Positions 42,254 to 48,865 of a stretch of DNA of 48,865 nucleotides are shown here, in pieces. Position 1 is the stretch's first letter; the number at the start of each line of letters is the position of its first letter. Below the pieces are notes generated by a model. It did not search any database and was not told where the DNA came from. It was given only the letters and a program-made list of their open reading frames with translations. The stretch spans positions 1 to 48,865 of the forward strand of contig JACKBM010000054.1 of NCBI GenBank assembly GCA_020634575.1, written 5' to 3'. Position numbers and translations under genes: made by a program. The DNA comes from Ardenticatenales bacterium (GTDB lineage Bacteria; Chloroflexota; Anaerolineae; Promineifilales; Promineifilaceae).

Positions 42254-43813
42254 ATGGAACCGCTGATCATTAATGGCGAGTCCCTGCAATACGATGATGT
42301 GGTTGCTGCAGCCGACGGCCGGCCGGTGGTCCTGGATCCGGCGACATTTCCCCTGATGGAGCGTTCGCGGGCTGCCGTGGATCGGTTGGTAGCGGAAGGC
42401 CAGGTCGCATATGGGATTACGACTGGTTTTGGCCGGTTCAAGGACCGGCTGATTTCGGCCGACCAGGTGCGCCAGTTGCAATTGAACCTGGTCCGTAGCC
42501 ATGCTGTGGGTGTGGGGCCGTTGCTGCCGGAGGCCGTCGTGCGGGCGATGCTGCTGGTGCGGGCGAACACGTTGGCCAAGGGGTATTCGGGGGTCCGGCC
42601 GGTTGTCGTCGAGAATCTGCTGACCCTGCTCAACTGCGGCGTTCACCCCTGCATACCCAGCCAGGGGTCGCTCGGCGCCAGCGGCGATTTGGCGCCATTG
42701 GCCCATATGGCACTGGTTTTGCTGGGCGAAGGCGAGGCTTTTTATCAGGGGGAGCGTATTGCAGGCGCCGAAGCATTGGCCCGGATCGGCCTGGAACCGC
42801 TGACACTACTGGCCAAGGAAGGGCTGGCGCTGCTCAACGGCACGACGCTGATGGTTGGTTATGGCGCCCTGCTGGTGCGCCGCGCCGTCAACCTTGTACT
42901 CACGGCTGATATCGCTGGTAGTCTGACCATCGAAGCGTTGCATGGCACCGACCGCGCATTTGACGCCCGGGTTCATGCTGTACGACCGCATCCACGCCAG
43001 ATGGATTGCGCTCGCTTTATGCGGGCGATTCTGCAGGGTAGCCAGCTATTGCGCCAGAGTGACCCGAACAATGTGCAGGACCCATACACCTTGCGGTGCA
43101 TCCCCCAGGTTCATGGCGCCGTCCGTGATGCCATCGCCTACGCGGCCTGGGTAATCAACATCGAGCTTAACAGCGTCAACGATAACCCGATTATCTTTGT
43201 GGGTGAGCAGGACGAAGTGGATGTGGTATCGGCCGGGAACTTCCACGGCGAGCCGATTGCCATCGCCATGGATTATCTGAAGCTGGCCTTGACCGAGCTG
43301 GGTAATATCAGTGAGCGGCGCATCGCCCGGCTGGTGGATGCGGATAGCAACGGCGGCGTCCTGCCGATGTTCCTGACGGAGCATGGGGGGCTGGAGAGCG
43401 GCTTTATGATGGCGCAATACACGGCCGCGGCACTGGCCTCGGAAAACAAGGTGCTGGCCCATCCGGCCAGTGCGGATTCCATTCCGAGTAGTGCCAACAC
43501 CGAGGACCATGTCAGCATGGGGGCAACGGCGGTGCGACAAGCGGCGACCATTATCGATCATGTGGAGCAAATCATCGCCATTGAGATGATGGCCGCGACC
43601 CAGGGCATTGATTTTCGGCAGCGTGAGGGTGGGCAGATGGGTCAGGGAACGCGCATCGCGCACCGGCTGATTCGCGAGGTCGTGCCGTTCCTGCCGGAAG
43701 ATGTCATTCTGGCGCCGCATATGGTGGCGCTCAAGGAACTGGTCGTGTCGGCGCAGGTGAAGCAGGCGGTGGAAGCGGCTGTTGGCGATGGAGGGCCACA
43801 TCATGAAGATTGA
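42254..43813 (+). CDS. hutH: Histidine ammonia-lyase
   Basis: First step of histidine degradation, histidine to urocanate and ammonia. 519 aa. The MIO prosthetic group forms from Ala-Ser-Gly 142-144 in GSLGASGDLAPLAHM; Y53 in VAYGITTGFG is the catalytic tyrosine. The segment QDPYTLRCIPQVHGA and NDNPIIF are conserved. The start is ATG 42254, 7 nt after AGGAG; the frame runs open upstream only because it overlaps hutU. Its last 11 bp overlap hutI. Confidence 0.97.
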   Translation: MEPLIINGESLQYDDVVAAADGRPVVLDPATFPLMERSRAAVDRLVAEGQVAYGITTGFGRFKDRLISADQVRQLQLNLVRSHAVGVGPLLPEAVVRAMLLVRANTLAKGYSGVRPVVVENLLTLLNCGVHPCIPSQGSLGASGDLAPLAHMALVLLGEGEAFYQGERIAGAEALARIGLEPLTLLAKEGLALLNGTTLMVGYGALLVRRAVNLVLTADIAGSLTIEALHGTDRAFDARVHAVRPHPRQMDCARFMRAILQGSQLLRQSDPNNVQDPYTLRCIPQVHGAVRDAIAYAAWVINIELNSVNDNPIIFVGEQDEVDVVSAGNFHGEPIAIAMDYLKLALTELGNISERRIARLVDADSNGGVLPMFLTEHGGLESGFMMAQYTAAALASENKVLAHPASADSIPSSANTEDHVSMGATAVRQAATIIDHVEQIIAIEMMAATQGIDFRQREGGQMGQGTRIAHRLIREVVPFLPEDVILAPHMVALKELVVSAQVKQAVEAAVGDGGPHHED

Positions 43814-45074
43814 TCTGTTGATAACCGGGGCGGCGCAGCTGGTGACCTGCCGGGGGGCTGAGGGTCCCTTGCGCGGGGCAGCGCTGCGGACGCCGGAGAT
43901 TATTCAGGATGGGGCGATAGCGGTGGATGGCGGGCAGATCGTGGCGGTGGGGACGACGGCGGAGCTGACCGGCCGGTTCCAACCCCGCCAGACCCTCGAT
44001 GCCACAGGCCACGCCATCGTCCCCGGTTTTGTCGACCCGCACACGCACATTCTCTACGCCGGTAATCGTGTAGGTGAGTTTGAGCAGCGCATCGCCGGCG
44101 CCACCTACCAGGAAATCATGGCCGCCGGCGGTGGCATCGTCAGCACGATGAAAGCGACCCGGGCGGCTTCGGTTGAGCAGCTTGTGGCTGAAACCCGGCC
44201 ACGGCTGGCAGCGATGTTGCGCCTGGGCAGCACCACAGTTGAGGTCAAAAGCGGCTATGGCCTGTCAACCGAGAGCGAGTTGCGGATGCTGGCGGGTATC
44301 GCCGCCCTGGACCAGGCGCAGCCGGTCGACCTGGTGCCAACCTTTATGGGCGCCCATGCCTTGCCACCGGAATACCGTGGCCAGGGCGAAGCGTATACCC
44401 AGCTGGTGATCGACGAGATGTTGCCAGCAGTAGTGGCCTGGTATGAAGCGAGCCACTTCGCCGCCCAGGGTACGCCGTGCTTCAACGATGTTTTCTGCGA
44501 GCAGAATGCGTTTGACCTGGACCAATCCCGCCGTATCCTGGCGGCTGGCCAGGCACTGGGATTGCCGGCCAAAATCCATGCTGATGAATTTACGTCGCTG
44601 GGAGGCGTCTCCCTGGCGATCGAGCTGGGGGCTGTCTCGGTCGATCATTGCGATGTAACCGTGCCTGCTGAGCAGATGGCGCTAGCGGCTGCGGGAACGG
44701 TGGCCGTTATGTTGCCCGCTGTCAACCTCAACCTGGGCAGCAGCCATTTTGCCCCGGCCCGGGCTCTGGTTGATCATGGGGCGGCCATTGCCCTATCAAC
44801 GGACATCAACCCCGGCTCGGCGCCCTGTCCCTCGCAGCAGCTGGTCATGGCGCTGGCCTGCCGCTACCAGCGCTTGTTGCCGGCGGAGGCGCTGCATGCG
44901 AGCACCATCAACGCCGCGTACGCCATTGGCCTGGAGGATCGGATTGGCTCGCTGGAAGAGGGCAAGCAGGCGGACCTACTGATTCTGGCCGGGGAGGATT
45001 ACCGGCAGCTCGCCTACGAGTTTGGTGGCAATCAGGTGGAGACGGTAATCAAACGCGGCGTGGCGGTAGTCTGA
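43803..45074 (+). CDS. hutI: Imidazolonepropionase
   Basis: Third step: opens imidazolonepropionate to N-formimino-L-glutamate. 423 aa, amidohydrolase superfamily. Metal ligands HxH at H80 and H82 in PGFVDPHTHILYAG; later KSGYGLSTESELRML, IHADEFTSLGG and the terminal Asp motif ALSTDINPGSAP. ATG 43803 has GGAGG 8 nt upstream and overlaps hutH by 11 bp. The enzyme for formiminoglutamate (HutG, HutF or a formiminotransferase) is not in this operon. Confidence 0.96.
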   Translation: MKIDLLITGAAQLVTCRGAEGPLRGAALRTPEIIQDGAIAVDGGQIVAVGTTAELTGRFQPRQTLDATGHAIVPGFVDPHTHILYAGNRVGEFEQRIAGATYQEIMAAGGGIVSTMKATRAASVEQLVAETRPRLAAMLRLGSTTVEVKSGYGLSTESELRMLAGIAALDQAQPVDLVPTFMGAHALPPEYRGQGEAYTQLVIDEMLPAVVAWYEASHFAAQGTPCFNDVFCEQNAFDLDQSRRILAAGQALGLPAKIHADEFTSLGGVSLAIELGAVSVDHCDVTVPAEQMALAAAGTVAVMLPAVNLNLGSSHFAPARALVDHGAAIALSTDINPGSAPCPSQQLVMALACRYQRLLPAEALHASTINAAYAIGLEDRIGSLEEGKQADLLILAGEDYRQLAYEFGGNQVETVIKRGVAVV

Positions 45075-45207
45075 TCCTTCCGTTCCGATTTGGCAAGTAG
45101 GGCGCTTGGGTTTATCTTTGTGCCGCGGCCGGGGGCCGTCTGTTGCCTTCGTGTTTTGGCTACCATTGCCTGCGGCGTGCCGCATGATGTTTCTCGGGAG
45201 GAATGGC

Positions 45208-46533
45208 ATGATTTGGAATGAAGCGGTTGAGACGATGCCTCGGGCCGACCTGGAGGCGCTCCAGGTGGATCGACTGGCTAAGCTGGTTCGCTATCTTTAT
45301 GAACGGGTGACGCTGTACCGGCAGCGGTTGGATGCGCTGGGGACTGATCCCGCCAGCATCAAGAGCCTGGCCGACCTGACACGTCTTCCCTTTACCTATA
45401 AAAGCGACCTGCGCGATCATTATCCGTTTGGCATGTTCGCCACGCCGATGAATGAGGTTGTCCGGCTTCATGCCTCTTCGGGAACGACGGGTAAGCCTAC
45501 GGTTGTGGGCTACACCCGCGAAGATCTGGGTGTTTGGGCCGAGGTGGTGGCTCGCTGTTTCGGCATGAGTGGGGCGGTGCCTGGGGACATTTTCCAGAAC
45601 GCGTATGGCTACGGACTGTTTACGGGCGGTCTGGGTATGCATGTGGGAGCTGAGTTGATGGGGCTCAACACCATTCCGGTCTCCGGGGGCAACACAGCAC
45701 GCCAGATCTTGCTGCTGCAGGATTTTGGCACCAACATTATGGCCTGCACGCCTTCCTATGCACTGACGCTGGCTGATGCCTTGCAGAGTGCCGGTATTGA
45801 TCCGGCCGATTTGCCGGTGCGCAGTTTTATTCTGGGGGCGGAGCCCTGGACCGAAGAGATGCGTAAGGAGGTCGAGGCGAAGCTCAAGGCGGATGCGGTC
45901 AATATTTATGGCCTTAGCGAGATCATTGGGCCGGGCGTGGCCAATGAGTGTGTCGAAGCCAAAGATGGGATGCATATCATGGAAGACCATTTTCTGGCCG
46001 AGATCGTGAATCCGGAAACGGGGGATGTGTTACCGGCCGGTCAGGTAGGCGAACTTGTCCTCACCACGCTCACCAAACAGGCGATCCCGCTGCTTCGCTA
46101 CCGCACCGGTGATCTCTGTTCCATCAACTACGAGCCATGTGTTTGCGGCCGGACCCATGCGCGCATGAGCCGGGTATTGGGGCGGGCTGACGACATGTTA
46201 ATCATCCGTGGCGTCAATGTATTCCCCACCCAGATTGAGGCAGCCCTGCTGCCGTTACCCGAGACCTCGCCCCATTACCGCCTGATCGTCACGCGTGAGA
46301 ACCGGTTGGATACGCTTCATGTGCAGTCGGAAGTGACGCCGGCCTATTTTGCCGCCATTGGTGCGTCTGAATTTCCGACCAGCACGGCAGTGCAACAGCT
46401 GGCCGCTCAGATCCAGGGTATCCTGCGCGATGCGTTGGGGCTGAATACGACGGTGGAGATGGTGGCGCCCGGTGAAGCGCCGCGCAGCGAAGGGGGCAAG
46501 ATCAAGCGGATCGAAGATCGCCGTTCGCTTTAA
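45208..46533 (+). CDS. paaK: Phenylacetate-CoA ligase
   Basis: AMP-forming enzyme that activates phenylacetate (or a related aryl acid) to its CoA thioester, also the product of phenylalanine catabolism. 441 aa, the standard PaaK length. The P-loop is HASSGTTGKPTVVGYT, then YGLSEIIGPGV, and YRTGDLCSI with RADDMLIIRGVNVFPTQIE in the C-terminal lid domain. Start ATG 45208 has GGGAGG upstream; the longer in-frame reading to 45106 adds a non-family extension. It follows hutI by 133 bp, which holds a GC-rich hairpin-like stretch but no clear terminator. Other paa genes are absent; a tyrosine/indole-type acid substrate is possible. Confidence 0.94.
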   Translation: MIWNEAVETMPRADLEALQVDRLAKLVRYLYERVTLYRQRLDALGTDPASIKSLADLTRLPFTYKSDLRDHYPFGMFATPMNEVVRLHASSGTTGKPTVVGYTREDLGVWAEVVARCFGMSGAVPGDIFQNAYGYGLFTGGLGMHVGAELMGLNTIPVSGGNTARQILLLQDFGTNIMACTPSYALTLADALQSAGIDPADLPVRSFILGAEPWTEEMRKEVEAKLKADAVNIYGLSEIIGPGVANECVEAKDGMHIMEDHFLAEIVNPETGDVLPAGQVGELVLTTLTKQAIPLLRYRTGDLCSINYEPCVCGRTHARMSRVLGRADDMLIIRGVNVFPTQIEAALLPLPETSPHYRLIVTRENRLDTLHVQSEVTPAYFAAIGASEFPTSTAVQQLAAQIQGILRDALGLNTTVEMVAPGEAPRSEGGKIKRIEDRRSL

Positions 46534-46538
46534 CCTGC

Positions 46539-47900
46539 TCAGGGCAGGCGATGGATGTGCAGTTGATAGGAGCCGTCCACGCCAAAGAAATCGGCGATGC
46601 GCACGGTGACAAACTCGGGGGCATCGCCGGGCATCGTGAAAAATAGTAGTTCAGCTTCGCTCAAATAGTTGTGATCGGCCTGGGCCAGGACGGCGTCGCG
46701 CGTATCGACGACGGTGACAACCGGATCCTGCAAGGAAACCTCGGGACCGAGCGGCTCCACATAGATGAGGAATTGCTGGCCGGGCTCGGCAAGCAACACA
46801 TATTCGGTAAATCCTTCGCGGGTAACGTTTCGGATCTCCCGTGTCACCGTGGTGGGCGCCGCATCGGAAAGGTTGATAAGCAACAGTTGAAAATTGCCTT
46901 CGGTGCGGGTGCGTTCCCGAATGCGGAGATAGTAAGTCTGACTGGAACTGACTTCCAGTCTGAGATATTCCGGTTGGCCAGCGCCACCGAGGTCTGCCTG
47001 CTCCAGAATATTGCCATCGGTATCCTCAAGCACCAGGCTGCCGTCGGTATCATTGCCGGTGCGCAAGATGGCCAGAGCCGGGAAACGAGGCTGTAGGCGG
47101 ACCGCAACCACCTGGGGGCCATCCTGCCAGGTGCCTTCCACCGGTGTGGCAAAGCCAAGCACCGGCAGATTTTCATTGGCGATGGTGATGGGTGGCACAA
47201 AAGTTAGCGAGTTAACTACCAGTGCGTATGTGTTCGCGTAGTCACTCAGGGGGGCTGAGCCAGCAACAGCAACCACGATGGCGCGGCGCTCGCCCTCGAC
47301 AATGGCGGTGAGGTACATCCGGCCGGTTTCCACGTTGGCCGGCCCAAAACTCAAAGTTGTTTCGGCCAACGACCGGTTGCGCATCTGCCGTTCAGCAATA
47401 TCCTGCAGCAGCTGGTAGCTTGACCCATACTGATTCAAACTGCCTGAGAGGATGAAATTGTTTAACATGTCCCGGGCTGATTCACCATTTTGGGCGCTTG
47501 CCTGCACAATCTCATCGTTTCGGTCACTGTAGACCATGATAAGGCCGCCCTCTGGCTGAAATCCAGGGGCATCAATCAGGCTTTCATCAGTAGCCAGGTA
47601 GATGGTATGAAAATCGGAATAGATCCATTCACGGGGGAAGGTGAGAGCCAGCAGATTGTCATCGCTAGTCAGCGTGAGGAAGTCGTCAGAGCGTGTCGGT
47701 GTTATGCTGATTTCGGCTGTTGCCTGCACCTGGCTTGTAGGTGACGGCGCTACTGTACTGGTTGCCGTGGCTGGTCTTGCTGTTGTCGGGCGGACGGTGG
47801 GGGTCGCCGTCAGAGCCGCCGGCGCCTCGCCGCAACTGGTCATCAAGCTGATTAAGCAGAAGAAGAGTCCCAGCCAAACGGCACGTGTCGGTCGTGACAT
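46539..47900 (-). CDS. Surface lipoprotein with Thr/Pro linker, unknown function
   Basis: 453 aa. Signal peptide ends in the lipobox SLMTSC (C23). A Thr/Pro/Ala-rich linker (about 28-65) follows, then a domain resembling PsbP/Mog1-like lipoproteins (about 70-240: LLALTFPREWIYSDFHTIYLATD). The C-terminal part (about 255-453) is made of repeated beta segments such as GSLVLEDTDGNILEQAD and YYLRIRERTRTEGNFQLLL, like bacterial pre-peptidase C-terminal-type beta sandwiches. It is 5 bp after the membrane protein gene at 47906, so they share a transcript. It probably works at the cell surface. Confidence 0.75.
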   Translation of the reverse strand: MSRPTRAVWLGLFFCLISLMTSCGEAPAALTATPTVRPTTARPATATSTVAPSPTSQVQATAEISITPTRSDDFLTLTSDDNLLALTFPREWIYSDFHTIYLATDESLIDAPGFQPEGGLIMVYSDRNDEIVQASAQNGESARDMLNNFILSGSLNQYGSSYQLLQDIAERQMRNRSLAETTLSFGPANVETGRMYLTAIVEGERRAIVVAVAGSAPLSDYANTYALVVNSLTFVPPITIANENLPVLGFATPVEGTWQDGPQVVAVRLQPRFPALAILRTGNDTDGSLVLEDTDGNILEQADLGGAGQPEYLRLEVSSSQTYYLRIRERTRTEGNFQLLLINLSDAAPTTVTREIRNVTREGFTEYVLLAEPGQQFLIYVEPLGPEVSLQDPVVTVVDTRDAVLAQADHNYLSEAELLFFTMPGDAPEFVTVRIADFFGVDGSYQLHIHRLP

Positions 47901-47905
47901 CTGGG

Positions 47906-48865
47906 CTACCGCCTGGCCTGCTGCCACCAGAGTACGAGCAAACTCAGACCACCGCCAAGCGTGAGCAATGTGGGTGGTGTCCAACCGCCAATCTCCTCCC
48001 AAAATGCGCGTGCAGGAAATGGTAGGCCGAGCAGGTACCAATTGTAAAGGATAAGGCCGCTGATTAATGTCAGGAGGAGCCAGCGGATCTGGCGCGAAAG
48101 ACCTTTGCCTTCATGACGGCTGATGAGAGTCGTGATAGTACCGACGAAGAAAAGACCAACAAGCATACTGGAAAACATCCAGAGGCGGGTCAGGGGGATA
48201 CTGACAGCTTCAGGCGGTTCCGGTTGCGGCGGTGTTGCTGTCGGGGTGACGGTTGGTGTTGGCGTGGCGGTGACGGTTGGCGTAAGCGTTGGCGTGGTGG
48301 TAGCTGTCGGAGCAGCGGTGGGCAGGGGCGGCAGCGTCACGACGACGACCTCACCTGAGGTTTCGCTATCAATATTCAGGTCCAGGGCATCACTGCGTTC
48401 GGCGTCGCCAGCCTGAACTGAAATGCGGAACTGGCCGGTACGTGCCTCCAGAAAATAATCAAAGCGGGCGACGCCACCGATCGTCTGGCTCTGGCCAATT
48501 TCATTGAAAAAGCCCTGGACCCGGTCCTGCTGAATAAAAGAGATATTGGTCCCGTCCGGCACCGGGAAGCCATTTTTGTCGAGGATGACGCCGGTGGTGA
48601 GGCGGAGTGTATCGCCCACCTTCACTTCGAGCGGTTCATCGCTGGCAGGAGAAATGAGATTACCTTCCTGCTCGATAAACAGGGGAATGATCTGGTTGGC
48701 CGTCGGCTGCGTCATTGTGTTGATTTCGTAGCCGATAGCCGGCACATCAATCGGCAAGGCACCGCGCGGCTGTAGTTCCTGGAACAAGACACGCACGGCG
48801 GCATCCAGGAAGGCATCGGCCTGACTGTAGACCGCATAGTAGGCGCTCAGTTGGCTGATTTCGGT
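47906..48865 (-). CDS. C-terminal part of a glycoside hydrolase family 3-like membrane protein (cut by window end)
   Basis: The reading frame is open to the edge of the window, so the N-terminus is missing (319 residues visible, more upstream). The start of the visible part (AYYAVYSQADAFLDAAVRVLFQEL then PRGALPIDVPAIGYEI) is the pattern found at the end of GH3 beta-N-acetylhexosaminidase-like catalytic regions. An Ig-like domain follows (about 60-150: VKVGDTLRLTTGVILDKNGFPVPDGT), then a Thr/Pro stalk of about 45 residues, then three TM segments at the C-terminus. The architecture suggests an anchored enzyme for outside-wall polysaccharide or peptidoglycan turnover. GH3 assignment is by motif impression only, since the catalytic part is not in view. 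Confidence 0.6.
   Translation of the reverse strand, partial: TEISQLSAYYAVYSQADAFLDAAVRVLFQELQPRGALPIDVPAIGYEINTMTQPTANQIIPLFIEQEGNLISPASDEPLEVKVGDTLRLTTGVILDKNGFPVPDGTNISFIQQDRVQGFFNEIGQSQTIGGVARFDYFLEARTGQFRISVQAGDAERSDALDLNIDSETSGEVVVVTLPPLPTAAPTATTTPTLTPTVTATPTPTVTPTATPPQPEPPEAVSIPLTRLWMFSSMLVGLFFVGTITTLISRHEGKGLSRQIRWLLLTLISGLILYNWYLLGLPFPARAFWEEIGGWTPPTLLTLGGGLSLLVLWWQQARR

Noticed and set aside
45106..45207. N-terminal extension of paaK
   Set aside because: The added 34 residues are not part of the family and the ATG at 45208 follows GGGAGG.

Overview
The window (about 48.9 kb, GC-rich, 35 protein genes, no rRNA or tRNA seen) looks like a chromosomal stretch of a Chloroflexota bacterium, probably Anaerolineae/Caldilineae-like. 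This is inferred from gene style, not from a marker gene: lipoproteins with Val/Thr/Glu-rich or Thr/Pro-rich linkers, a YvcK protein with an N-terminal membrane anchor, an RND pump with no outer-membrane partner in view, and many PT-rich surface proteins. There is no phage, transposase or CRISPR array. The palindrome ACCGGCCGGT recurs throughout (21 exact copies found by eye), like the HIP1 element of cyanobacteria.

Layout. 1-6 kb: a lysine/saccharopine-dehydrogenase-like gene divergent from an Lrp/AsnC regulator, a SAM methyltransferase, then an ATP-grasp ligase, a DinB-family protein and an unknown protein. 6-8.4 kb: glmS with a long hairpin-rich leader. 8.35-14.1 kb: a marR-RND operon with its own promoter and palindromic operator; the RND protein is 1683 aa and carries about seven copies of a roughly 90-residue helical module where the docking subdomain should be. 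14.1-20 kb: an SLC13-type anion transporter with TrkA-C domains, an Fe/thiamine-type ABC permease plus ATPase lacking a binding protein, and rseP. 20-22.3 kb: a HEAT-repeat protein and two Hsp20 genes.

22.3-27.8 kb (minus strand): a PT-rich secreted protein with a membrane adenylate cyclase, and a tightly coupled mtnA-rfbF-epimerase operon. 27.9-35 kb: an oligopeptide ABC operon in the order binding protein, two permeases, an extra PsbP/Mog1-like lipoprotein, two ATPases. 35.1-39.1 kb: yvcK, gap, a MazG-like pyrophosphohydrolase, a metallophosphoesterase and moaB. 39.2-45.1 kb: a second DinB protein, then a compact histidine-degradation operon hutC-hutU-hutH-hutI with a HutC-type operator. 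45.2-48.9 kb: phenylacetate-CoA ligase, a lipoprotein, and the C-terminal part of a glycoside hydrolase family 3-like membrane protein cut by the window edge.

Together the genes describe a heterotroph that lives on peptides and amino acids (oligopeptide uptake, histidine and possibly lysine and phenylacetate breakdown) while running gluconeogenic and cell-wall precursor control (YvcK, GAPDH, GlmS). The most unusual object is the RND pump with its repeat array; the most unusual genome-scale signal is the iterated palindrome.
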